64,000 bases of DNA from Streptomyces litmocidini. GTDB lineage: Bacteria; Actinomycetota; Actinomycetes; Streptomycetales; Streptomycetaceae. Every line of letters starts with the position of its first letter. The stretch's first letter is position 1. Where the stretch lies: assembly GCF_014649755.1 (NCBI RefSeq), contig NZ_BMTQ01000019.1, positions 62,001-126,000 of the forward strand, written 5' to 3'. The notes beneath the pieces are model-generated. The model was not told the DNA's origin. It searched no databases and saw only the letters and a list, made by a program, of their open reading frames with translations. This document shows positions 1 through 8,063 of this stretch, piece after piece. Both the position numbers and the translations under genes were made by a program.

Positions 1-1868
1 CGGGACTCGTCGAGGATTCCCTGCGTCTCCGACCCGATCCGCAGGGTGGTCCGCGCGTCGGTCAGGTCCCGGTCGTCGAAGGTGGAGCCGGGCTTGGGGC
101 CGACCTGGTCGAGGACGCTGGTCGTGTACAGCGACTCGGCCGCCGAGAGCGTGGAGTGGCCGGTCTCGCTCTGCGCCACGATGCCCATGAAGTTGACGGC
201 GTCGCCGCGGTTCCAGAGCAGGCCGGTGTCGAACTCGGAGCCGAACCGCGACCCGCCCTTGCCGTCGTTGAAGCCGAAGGGGGAGTTCCGCTTCTCCTCC
301 ATCGTCGTGTCGCTGTCCGTCTCCAGGGAGCGGTTCAGCTCGTCGATGTAGGCGGCGCCCATCTTGCCGAGGCTGTCGTCGATGCCCGGCTGCTCGTGCA
401 TGTACTTGGGGTCGCTGCCGTACCGCTCGACGACCTTCTGCATGACCTCCGCGTTCTCCTTGGTCCGCACGTCCTTGAGGCCCTCGGCCTCGGCGTCGTA
501 CGGGTGGCCGGTGGTCGCGGACTCCAGGGCGTGACCGAGGGCGTTGTAGCCGGGCTCCTTGGTCCGGTCACCCTTGTCGTTGATCTCCTCGGGCCACTCG
601 CGGTCCTTGGTGAAGTAGTCGAACGGGTCGAGCTTCTTGTCGTCCTTGGTGTTCTCGGGCGTGAGGTCGATGTCGCCGTTGAAGAAGTCCGTGGACGCCT
701 TGGGGTTGTGCCCGAGGCCCTCCATGAAGCCGACCATGGGGTCGTTGCCCAGGTCTCCGCCCATCCAGTTCAGATGGCTCGGGCCGCCGGTCAGCTGGTG
801 CCAGGCCCGGTCGGCGGGCAGGCGTCCGTCGCCGGTCATCTTGCGTTCGGTGATGACGAGCCCGGTGCCGTAGTCCTTGAGGAACTTGTCGTCGTAGTCG
901 CCGACCCGCATCAGGTTGCTCATGACCTGGAAGCCGTACGGGCTGGTGCCGCGCGTGTGGATCGGCTCGCTGCCGGCCTTGATGACGTCGGCCTTCCACT
1001 GCTCCATCTCGGGGCTCGTGGAATGGGTCGCGGTGGCGAGCGTCAGACTCCAGTTCGTCTGGAGTTCCTTCAGCTTGTCGCGGTGGTCGACGCCGAGCCG
1101 GGAGCCGTCGCTCGGGTCGCCCATGTCGGCCCAGTACTCCATGCTGCCCTTCGGTCCGACCTCCAGGGCGAACTTCTCGGCGAAGTACGGGTCCTTCTGA
1201 TTGGCCTTGAACAGGGCGTTGAGCTTGTCGATCTCCTCGGGGGTGGCGTCGTCGCCCTTCTTGTACAGCTCGTAGGCGGCGTGCGCGTCCTCGGCGTCCT
1301 GCGCCTTGGAGGCGGCCTTGAGGGAGTCGTAGCTCGTGCCGGAGAAGTTCATCTTGTCGCTGCCGACGAGTCCGCGCAGGGCGCGGGAGGCGACGTCGTC
1401 GGCGTCGTTCGCCCGGTCGATCGCGGCCTTGATCGCCGACCGCATCGCCTCGAAGTCGGCCTGCTCGGGCTTGGGACCGTCGTAGTCCTTGGAGCGGCGG
1501 TCGGGGTGGACCAGATAGCTGACGACACCGTCGGGGTCGATGCGGATGCCCTTGCCCGGCGCTTCCTGGACCAGCTTCTCCAGCTCGGACTTGGCCGCCT
1601 GGAACTCGCCCTGCGCGTCCCGCAGGATGTTGCGGATGCTGCTCGCCTCGGTAAGGGCGTCGCCGAACTCCTTGGCGGTCTTGCGGACGAACGCCTGGGT
1701 CACGCCGGCGTTCTCGCCCTTCCAGTCGGCCTTGTCGGCCTTGCCCTGGAGGCCGGTCTCGGCCTTCTCCTTGGTCTTCTCCAGCTTGGTCACCGTCTCC
1801 CCCCAGACGGTGACGGCCTCTTTGAGGCCGCTGAGGTTGGCATGGAGGACCTGTTCGAACTTCAGCAT
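1..1868 (-). CDS. Large WXG100-headed protein, probable type VII secretion substrate (partial, 3' end off window)
   Basis: The reading frame starts with ATG at 1868 and stays open for 622 codons to the left edge, so the C-terminus is missing. A purine-rich ribosome site (GAGGGAAACAG) sits directly before the ATG. The first ~100 residues are alpha-helical and charged and hold a W-x-G turn (DWKG, about residue 50), as in WXG100 domains. The remaining ~500 residues are a soluble region rich in Asp, Lys and Gly that I do not recognise. It is the fifth gene of an ESX-like cluster containing a mycosin, with a 52-base gap to the gene before it. A WXG head on a long unknown body is the usual design of secreted type VII effectors such as LXG or polymorphic toxins. 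A structural substrate or chaperone is also possible. The toxin role is inference because the C-terminus is not visible. Confidence 0.75.
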   Translation of the reverse strand, partial: MLKFEQVLHANLSGLKEAVTVWGETVTKLEKTKEKAETGLQGKADKADWKGENAGVTQAFVRKTAKEFGDALTEASSIRNILRDAQGEFQAAKSELEKLVQEAPGKGIRIDPDGVVSYLVHPDRRSKDYDGPKPEQADFEAMRSAIKAAIDRANDADDVASRALRGLVGSDKMNFSGTSYDSLKAASKAQDAEDAHAAYELYKKGDDATPEEIDKLNALFKANQKDPYFAEKFALEVGPKGSMEYWADMGDPSDGSRLGVDHRDKLKELQTNWSLTLATATHSTSPEMEQWKADVIKAGSEPIHTRGTSPYGFQVMSNLMRVGDYDDKFLKDYGTGLVITERKMTGDGRLPADRAWHQLTGGPSHLNWMGGDLGNDPMVGFMEGLGHNPKASTDFFNGDIDLTPENTKDDKKLDPFDYFTKDREWPEEINDKGDRTKEPGYNALGHALESATTGHPYDAEAEGLKDVRTKENAEVMQKVVERYGSDPKYMHEQPGIDDSLGKMGAAYIDELNRSLETDSDTTMEEKRNSPFGFNDGKGGSRFGSEFDTGLLWNRGDAVNFMGIVAQSETGHSTLSAAESLYTTSVLDQVGPKPGSTFDDRDLTDARTTLRIGSETQGILDES

Positions 1869-1920
1869 CTGTTTCCCTCGTCAGCCGTGCGCGATCGTCG
1901 TGGCCGTCACCGGCTCCGGC

Positions 1921-2340
1921 TTATGTGAAGTGCTTGTCGAGATCGGACATGGAGAAGTTCGCGATGAGCGACTCCTCGTGGTTGACGTGGCTGACCACGG
2001 TGTCCTCGAGGTGGTTGTGGATGTGCGCGCAGGCGCTGAGGAGCGCCTCGGCCTGGTCGCGCCAGGTGTCCCACATCGTCCACATCGCCGATCCGGTCAG
2101 GAACCCGTCGCCGTCGAGGCTCTTGGCGGCGGTGTCGGTCTGGGCGCCCGCGTGGAAGGCGTCCCGCTCGAACCAGTGGAAGAGTTCCTGGGCCTCGTTG
2201 CCGATGGCCTTGAGGTCGGCGGAGGTCACCTTGTAGTCGCTGGCACCGCCACCGCCGCCGCCACCCTCGGCGGGCACGCTGTTGAGCCTCATCGCCGCGG
2301 TCTCGCTGCGGACTTGGCTCCATTCCTCGTCGAACGACAT
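1921..2340 (-). CDS. Small ESX-associated helical protein (139 aa), WXG100-like
   Basis: This is a 139-residue acidic helical protein starting with ATG at 2340 after GGGGAAGTAG. The N-terminus has a run of seven glycines in the motif PAEGGGGGGG, followed by two predicted long helices with many Trp and His residues (WTMWDTW near residue 88). It lies between the mycosin gene and the large WXG protein, all on one strand with gaps of about 50 bases. Size and position match secreted EsxA/EsxB-type partners, but I see no clear W-x-G turn, so family membership rests mainly on context. The poly-Gly motif is shared with the 499-residue protein two genes upstream. Confidence 0.7.
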   Translation of the reverse strand: MSFDEEWSQVRSETAAMRLNSVPAEGGGGGGGASDYKVTSADLKAIGNEAQELFHWFERDAFHAGAQTDTAAKSLDGDGFLTGSAMWTMWDTWRDQAEALLSACAHIHNHLEDTVVSHVNHEESLIANFSMSDLDKHFT

Positions 2341-2389
2341 CTACTTCCCCATGAGTGAGTTACGGACGGCCGACGGCAGGGGGTCGGGC

Positions 2390-3622
2390 TCAGCCCCGCC
2401 GCGAACGGAGTACGGGTACGGCGACGGCGGCACCGATCAGCACGACGGCACCGATCCCGAGGCCGATCCAGAGGCCGGTGTTGCCGCCGGCGTCGTCGGT
2501 TGCGGCGGCCCGGGGGGCCGGGGCGGGGGTGGACTGCGACGGCAGGGGATCCGCGGAAGCGGAGCCGGACGGGGTCGCGGTCGCGGTGTCGGCGAGGTCG
2601 TCGATGGGCCGGACGTCGGCGGGGCCGGGGTCGCCCGACGTCTTCAGGGTGCGAAGAGGACGGATGGCGCCGAAGCCGATGTAGTCGCTGCGCTTCTCAC
2701 CGCCCTTGGGCTTCGCGGCCGTGTCGAGCATGACCTTCAGGACCTGGTTGTTGGTCCAGTCGGGGTGCTTCGACCAGAGGAGCGCCGCGGCGGCCGAGGC
2801 CAGGGCGGTGGCGTCACTGGTACCGGACGACTTGCACATGCCCGTGCCGCCGCCGCAGGCGTGCACCATGTCCTTGCCGGGGGCCACCAGGTCGACCTGG
2901 GAGCCGTACTGGGACGTCGAGACGTGCTTCGCCTTGTCGTCGACGGCGCCGACACCGACGACACCGGGGGTCGCTGCCGGGTACTCGACCTCATTGCCCC
3001 TGTCGGCGGTGTTCCCGGTGGCTGCGAAGACCAACGCCCCCTTGCCCAGGGCGTACTTCACCGCCTCGGTGAGCTGTGTCGAACCTTCCGACGCGCCCTG
3101 CGAAATGTTGATGACCTTCGCCCCCGAGTCGGCGGCATAGCGGATGGCCTGCGGCATGACCCTGTTGAATTCCTCGTTGGCCGCCGCCTGACTGACCTTG
3201 CCCGTGTCCGCCCCGGGCACACGAACGGGAAGGATCTTGGCTCCCGGCGCCAGTCCGAAGGATCCGCTGCCGCCGTCGCGCGCACCCGTGCCGGCGATGA
3301 GGCCGGCCATCCCCGTGCCGTGCCCGGTGTAGTCGGTGTACTCGTCGCCCGGCTTGTCCGTGGCGAAATCCTTGCCCTGGAGGACCTGGCCCCGGAGATC
3401 CGGGTTCCCCTTCTCCACACCGCTGTCGAGAACCGCGACGGTGACGCCCTCGCCCGTGCTCAACCGCCAGATCTCCTCCGCGCCCATGGCGTCCAAGTGC
3501 CATTGCTGGGCGCGGAAGTTCTCCGCGTGGGCAGGCACGGAAGCGATGCCCACCAGCAGCATCCCCAAGGCGGCCGAGGCGGCGCCCCGGACACTGCTCC
3601 GACGAACACTGCTGGTACGCAT
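2390..3622 (-). CDS. mycP: Mycosin: type VII secretion-associated subtilisin-like serine protease
   Basis: This is a 410-residue S8-family protease. The order is signal peptide (cleavage near AHA, residues 31-33), subtilisin domain with Asp66 (VAVLDSG), His101 (YTGHGTGMAG) and Ser269 (SGTSDAT), oxyanion Asn204 (TGN), a low-complexity Pro/Ala/Thr linker, and a C-terminal membrane helix (about 382-404) ending in Arg residues. The fold is therefore extracytoplasmic and anchored by its C-terminus, as in MycP1 of mycobacteria. Cys256 and Cys263 could form a disulfide close to the active-site Ser. MycP proteins are needed for stability of the ESX secretion complex and can process substrates. It starts 17 bases after the stop of the upstream WXG/PPE-like gene, which indicates co-transcription. 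Length is normal for the family. Confidence 0.92.
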   Translation of the reverse strand: MRTSSVRRSSVRGAASAALGMLLVGIASVPAHAENFRAQQWHLDAMGAEEIWRLSTGEGVTVAVLDSGVEKGNPDLRGQVLQGKDFATDKPGDEYTDYTGHGTGMAGLIAGTGARDGGSGSFGLAPGAKILPVRVPGADTGKVSQAAANEEFNRVMPQAIRYAADSGAKVINISQGASEGSTQLTEAVKYALGKGALVFAATGNTADRGNEVEYPAATPGVVGVGAVDDKAKHVSTSQYGSQVDLVAPGKDMVHACGGGTGMCKSSGTSDATALASAAAALLWSKHPDWTNNQVLKVMLDTAAKPKGGEKRSDYIGFGAIRPLRTLKTSGDPGPADVRPIDDLADTATATPSGSASADPLPSQSTPAPAPRAAATDDAGGNTGLWIGLGIGAVVLIGAAVAVPVLRSRRG

Positions 3623-3639
3623 CTGCTTCCTCGCGCTGA

Positions 3640-5139
3640 TCAGTCGATGACGGGCGGCGCCACGCGGCGGCCCTGCTGCCAGGTCTCCTCGTCCTCGACG
3701 AGGTAGTCGGGACGCTCTCCGTTCTGCTCCTCGCGCTCGCCCGGCTTCGCGGCGTTTCCGCGGACGAGGCCCGAGCCGCCGGCCGTGAAGGGCTTCCCGC
3801 CGCCCGCGGCACCGGCGCGCTGCGCCTTGCCGCCGACGACTCCGCCGGTCTCGCCGGCGAGACGACGGCCGCCGGTGATGCCGCTCTGGCCGGACGCGCC
3901 ACCCATGGAGCCGCCCATGCCGTGCGCGCCGCCCATGCCGCGACCCATGCCCGTACGGCCCTGCCCGGCGGGCTCGTTGCCGATGACGGTGCTGCGCGGG
4001 ATGCCGGTCTGCGGCCGGCCCGTGGTGCTGGGAACCTGGCGGCCGCCGCTGATGCCCTCGCGGGGCGTGCCGGGGCCGGTACGGAGGCCGCCGGTCACCG
4101 GGCCGCGGGGGTTGCCGGTGCCGCCGGTGACGGGCGAGGTGGGACCGAAGGGGCCGGGTCCGCCCTTGACGGTCAGCGGAGGCACGCCGGTGGTCACGAA
4201 CGGAGGCGTGCCTCCGTCCGGCTTCGTGATCGGCGGCGGACCGCCCGGGAGCTGCGTCGTCGGCACGGTGATGTCCGGCTTCGGCGGCGTCTTCACGCTG
4301 TCGATGCCCAGGTCCACGGAAGGCTCGGGCCGGATCTCGGGCTTGACGACGTGCGTCGGCCTGGTCGGGTCATCCGCGGGCGGAGCCGTGGGCGCGTCAG
4401 GAGTGGTCGGGGTGCCGGGCGGCGGGGTGTGCGTGGTGTGCGTCCCTGTGCTCGTGCCCGTACCTGTGGAGCGGTCGCTGCTCTGCGATGTGGACCCGAT
4501 GTAGCTGCCCGTGCCGCGATCACCGGTGTAGTCCGGCACGAACGCCCCCGGCGGCGGCGGGAACGTGGGCGGCACCTCGTTCTTCATGCGGAAGCTCGAC
4601 CACTGGTAGGTGGAGGAGAGGCGTTCCATCTCGGCCGCAGCCGCCTGCTGGTTCTCTCTCTCCTTGGCCTCGATGGCCGCCAGCTCCTCGCTGGGGGACA
4701 TCTGGTTCCTGGCGTTGCGGGCGATGGTCTGCGCGTCGGGGTCGTTGTGGTACTTCTGCGCCGCCTGCAGGTTCGCCTTGGCCGCCTCGTGCGAGGTGTA
4801 CCGGGGGATGGCGCTCTGGGCCGAGGCGATGGCGGTCGAGTTGTCCTCCATGCAGACAGCGCCGTGCTCGGCGTAGTCCGAGAGGCTCGTGGTCGTGTTG
4901 GCCACGTTGGTGGCCCACTCGACGAACGCCTTTTCGGCCTCGCCCTCCCAGTCCATGTTCCTCATGCTGGCCCGCAGCTCACCGGCGATCTTGGCCATCT
5001 GCTGCGAGACGCTCTTCAGTCGCCGCGCCGCTTCGCCCACCTGGAAGCTGCTCGCCTCGTCCAGCCACGCCAGCATCTGCTCGTGCTTCATGGCAGCGAA
5101 GTTGGTTCCGCCGCCACCGCCGCCCTCTGCAGGCCTCAT
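3640..5139 (-). CDS. WXG/PPE-like protein with long Pro/Thr/Gly-rich tail (499 aa)
   Basis: The ATG at 5139 follows AAGAGGCGAGGA. The N-terminus carries PAEGGGGGG, then a helical domain of about 190 residues with a W-x-G turn (MDWEGEAEKAF, residues ~64-74), a layout like the PPE or ESX substrate fold. From about residue 195 to the end the protein is disordered: proline and threonine runs, then a Gly/Met-rich stretch (GMGRGMGGAHGMGG), then a charged C-terminus. It lies between a small WXG100-like gene and the mycosin gene. It is probably a secreted or cell-surface ESX partner whose tail spans or decorates the wall. No enzyme motif is visible. Confidence 0.8.
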   Translation of the reverse strand: MRPAEGGGGGGTNFAAMKHEQMLAWLDEASSFQVGEAARRLKSVSQQMAKIAGELRASMRNMDWEGEAEKAFVEWATNVANTTTSLSDYAEHGAVCMEDNSTAIASAQSAIPRYTSHEAAKANLQAAQKYHNDPDAQTIARNARNQMSPSEELAAIEAKERENQQAAAAEMERLSSTYQWSSFRMKNEVPPTFPPPPGAFVPDYTGDRGTGSYIGSTSQSSDRSTGTGTSTGTHTTHTPPPGTPTTPDAPTAPPADDPTRPTHVVKPEIRPEPSVDLGIDSVKTPPKPDITVPTTQLPGGPPPITKPDGGTPPFVTTGVPPLTVKGGPGPFGPTSPVTGGTGNPRGPVTGGLRTGPGTPREGISGGRQVPSTTGRPQTGIPRSTVIGNEPAGQGRTGMGRGMGGAHGMGGSMGGASGQSGITGGRRLAGETGGVVGGKAQRAGAAGGGKPFTAGGSGLVRGNAAKPGEREEQNGERPDYLVEDEETWQQGRRVAPPVID

Positions 5140-5183
5140 TCCTCGCCTCTTCCCCGTGTCCCCGAAATTCTGTCCGCGCCCGA

Positions 5184-5639
5184 CTACTTGAAGGAGCCGT
5201 CGCCCTCGGCGGCGTCGTTGCCTCCGGCGCCCGTCTCCTTGTCCGCCTTCTCCTTGGCGTCGTACGTCCGCTGGTGGATCTGGATCATCTTGCGCTTGAT
5301 GTCGTCGTCCATCTCCTCCATGCCGTTCTTGGAGGCGACGACCGCGATCCCGAGTCCTTCCAGGCAGTCGTTGAGCAGGCCGGAGAGCTCCACCAGCTTG
5401 CCGAGGACCTCGTCATAGGCTGCGTAGGCGCTCTGGGCCTCGGCCCAGGCGGCTCCTCCCCCGCCGAACTGCGTGCGGGTGACCGGGTCGGCCTTGAGCT
5501 TGCCGGGGCTCGCGTCGGAGCCCTTGAGCTGGGTGATGAGCTCGTCGACACCCTGCTTGAACTTCTGCATGGAGTCGGCGCTGTACTTGACGGCCTGCGT
5601 CCGCATCCCGGACGCCATTCCTTCCATCGCAGCAAGCAT
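5184..5639 (-). CDS. WXG100-like small protein, first gene of the ESX cluster (151 aa)
   Basis: An upstream in-frame start exists at 5726, but the ATG at 5639 is preceded by a strong ribosome site (GGGGGAGGAG, 7-8 bases spacing), so I use it. The product is a helical, Met- and Lys-rich protein of 151 residues with a Gly-rich central turn and an acidic Gly-rich C-terminus. It opens the minus-strand run WXG-like, PPE-like, mycosin, small helical protein, large WXG protein, and ends 45 bases before the next gene. Size and context fit an EsxA/EsxB-type secreted protein or an ESX chaperone. The sequence alone shows no W-x-G motif. Confidence 0.72.
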   Translation of the reverse strand: MLAAMEGMASGMRTQAVKYSADSMQKFKQGVDELITQLKGSDASPGKLKADPVTRTQFGGGGAAWAEAQSAYAAYDEVLGKLVELSGLLNDCLEGLGIAVVASKNGMEEMDDDIKRKMIQIHQRTYDAKEKADKETGAGGNDAAEGDGSFK

Positions 5640-5759
5640 GCTCGCGCTCCTCCCCCGGTGAACCACCATGCCGTGTACCGCACAAGTCAAAAGTCCACTG
5701 TAGTCAGGAACGACGACAGTCCGCACCTCTCAGTTGCACAAGCAACGGACATCACATGG

Positions 5760-8063
5760 TTACGAATTGGGCACGGCGACCGCCGCCTGGGGGCGGATCG
5801 GGAGGCGGTTGACCGGGCGGCCCGTCGCCGCTCGCACGGCTGAGGCCACTGCGGCGGGTGAGGTGACGACGGGGACGGCGCTCGCCGCCTTCGCGCCGAA
5901 GGGGGCCACGACGTCGCGTTCCTCGACGAGTTTCACGATGCGAATGTCCGGGGCATCCAGGGATGTCGGGAGTGCGTAGCCCGTGAAGTCGGGGTGGCGG
6001 ACCAGGCCGCGGGCCGTGCGGAGGTTCTCCGTGAGGGCCGCGCCGACGCCCTGGGTGACGCCCGCCTCGATGCGGGCGGCCAGCTGGGCGGGGTTGAGGA
6101 CGCGGCCGACGTCCTGGGCGACGGCCATCTCCACCACGCGTACCGCGCCGAGTTCGATGTCGACGTCCACGACCGCGCGGATCGCGCAGAAGGCGAGGCC
6201 GACGAAGGCGTCGCCCTGGCCGGACTCGTCGAGGGGTTCGGTGGGGTGGGGGCGGCACTGGGCGGTGGCCCAGAGTTCCTTGCCGTCCATCGCCTCCGTG
6301 ACCGTGGTCGAGAGGACCCCGTCGTACGAGGTGATCTTGCCGTCCGTGATCTGGAGCAGCTCGGTCGACATGCCGAACTTGTGGGCCAGCGGCTGGAGCA
6401 GCTGCGTGCGGACCATCTTCGCGGCGCGTTCGACCGCGCCGCCCGACACCCACGTGTGGCGGCCGTGGGCGGCCGGGCCTGCCGGCGGCTGGTCGGTGTC
6501 GACGGGGGCGACGTGCACCTCGTCGACGCCGAGGGTCTCCTGCACGATCTGGCGGGCGAGCGTCGAGAAGCCCGAACCGGTGTCCACCGCCGAGCAGATG
6601 ACCGTCGCCGTCCCGTCCACGACGCGGACGGTGGCCGTCGAGACCTCGTCGGTGCCCTCGGCGCCCAGCATGTGCACCATGCCGAGCGCGTAGCCCACGC
6701 CCCGCCGTACCGCGCCGGGTTCGCCCGCGCCCTCCAGGCCGCCGGGCAGCAGCCAGTCGCCCTCGGGGGTGTCCTTGGGGAGGGCGGGCAGCGGGAAGTC
6801 GCGTACGGCGGCGAGGAGTTCGGCCACCGGGGCCGGGCACGTCACCGTCTGGCCCGTCGGCAGGATGTCGCCGGTCGCCATGGCGTTCCGCATGCGCAGC
6901 TCGGCCGGGTCCACGCCCAGCTTCGCGGCCAGCTTGTCCATCTGGGCCTCGTACGCCGCGCACACCTGCATCGCGCCCTCGCCCCGCACGTGGCCGGACG
7001 GGGGGTTGTTGGTGCGGACGGCCCAGCCCTCCACGAAGGCGTGCGGGACGACGTACGGGCCGCAGGCGAAGGCCACGGCCGCCGCCAGGGACTCGGAGGA
7101 GGAGTCGGCGTACGCGCCCGCGTCCAGCAGGATCTGCGCCTCCACCTTCACCAGGCGTCCCTCCGCGTCCGCGTGGTGGCGGTAGCGCAGCAGGGTGGGG
7201 TGGCGGTGGGCGTGGCCGAGGAAGGACTCCTCGCGCGTGGCGGTGAGTTTGACCGGGCAGCCAGTGCGCAGCGCGAGGAGGCCCAGCGGGATCTGGAAGC
7301 CCGGGTCCTCGCGGTCGCCGGTGGCGCCGGGGACTCCGGTGACGACGAGCTTGACCTGCTCGGGCGGCAGGCCGAAGCAGGCGGCGGCCAGGTCGCGGTC
7401 GGTGTGCGGGTCGGTGGAGGCCGTGTAGAGCTCGACGCCCCCGTCGGGACGCGGAACCGCGAGGGCCGCCTCGGCTCCGATCGGCGCCGGGTCCTGGCGG
7501 CCGATCCGGTACAGGCCCTCGACGACGACCTCGCCCGTCGCCTCGGGGTCGCCGAAGCGCAGCGGGATGTGCCGGATCAGGTTTCCGTCGGGGTGCAACG
7601 CCTCGGCCGCGAAGGCCTTCTCCGGGTCGGTGACGGGTTCGAGGACCTCGTACTCGACGGCGATCGCCGCGGCCGCGAGGCGCGCGGTGTCCGGGTGGTC
7701 GGCGGCGACGGCCGCGAGTGCCTCGCCGTGGTGCCGGACCAGGTCGGAGGCGAAGACGGGCCGGTCGGCGACCCTGCGGCCGTACGTCGCCGCGCCGGGG
7801 ACGTCGGCGGCCGTCACCACGGCCCGTACGCCCGGCATGGCGGTCGCCGCCGTGGTGTCGATCGACACGATCCGCGCGTGGGGGTGCGGCGAGCGCAGGA
7901 TCGCGGCCCAGAGCAGCCCTTCGGCCCACAGGTCGGAGGCGTACGGGAAGGTGCCCTCGGCCTTCGCCCGTGCCTCGGCCTGCGGGAGGGAGGCGCCGAT
8001 TCCGCGCGTGGCCTGTTCCTGATCGGGGGTGTCCAGAGCCGCGGTCGTCGCGTCGCTGCTCAC
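5760..8063 (-). CDS. Molybdenum hydroxylase large subunit (xanthine dehydrogenase family, molybdopterin-binding)
   Basis: The GTG at 8063 overlaps the stop of the iron-sulfur subunit by four bases (GTGA), so translation is coupled. The product is 767 residues, with the N-terminal a/b hammerhead domain and the two Mo-cofactor domains of the XDH/aldehyde oxidase/CO dehydrogenase family. Visible landmarks are a hammerhead region near residues 20-130, NNPPSGHVRGEGAMQ (the family's substrate and cofactor loop, usually RGFG-type) and the C-terminal FGAKAASAVPVV segment. In canonical enzymes this last segment reads GAKGVGEPP, where the Glu is the base that activates the Mo-bound hydroxide. Here that position is Ala (about 729). 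The enzyme therefore either uses another base or has lost hydroxylase activity. Its substrate cannot be told from sequence. Confidence 0.85.
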   Translation of the reverse strand: MSSDATTAALDTPDQEQATRGIGASLPQAEARAKAEGTFPYASDLWAEGLLWAAILRSPHPHARIVSIDTTAATAMPGVRAVVTAADVPGAATYGRRVADRPVFASDLVRHHGEALAAVAADHPDTARLAAAAIAVEYEVLEPVTDPEKAFAAEALHPDGNLIRHIPLRFGDPEATGEVVVEGLYRIGRQDPAPIGAEAALAVPRPDGGVELYTASTDPHTDRDLAAACFGLPPEQVKLVVTGVPGATGDREDPGFQIPLGLLALRTGCPVKLTATREESFLGHAHRHPTLLRYRHHADAEGRLVKVEAQILLDAGAYADSSSESLAAAVAFACGPYVVPHAFVEGWAVRTNNPPSGHVRGEGAMQVCAAYEAQMDKLAAKLGVDPAELRMRNAMATGDILPTGQTVTCPAPVAELLAAVRDFPLPALPKDTPEGDWLLPGGLEGAGEPGAVRRGVGYALGMVHMLGAEGTDEVSTATVRVVDGTATVICSAVDTGSGFSTLARQIVQETLGVDEVHVAPVDTDQPPAGPAAHGRHTWVSGGAVERAAKMVRTQLLQPLAHKFGMSTELLQITDGKITSYDGVLSTTVTEAMDGKELWATAQCRPHPTEPLDESGQGDAFVGLAFCAIRAVVDVDIELGAVRVVEMAVAQDVGRVLNPAQLAARIEAGVTQGVGAALTENLRTARGLVRHPDFTGYALPTSLDAPDIRIVKLVEERDVVAPFGAKAASAVPVVTSPAAVASAVRAATGRPVNRLPIRPQAAVAVPNS

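Noticed and set aside
156..1928. Long open frame of 590 codons on the plus strand
   Set aside because: It is the mirror of the minus-strand WXG-headed gene; its residues are Val/Leu/Gly-rich without domains, and the minus frame has the expected third-position GC and a ribosome site.
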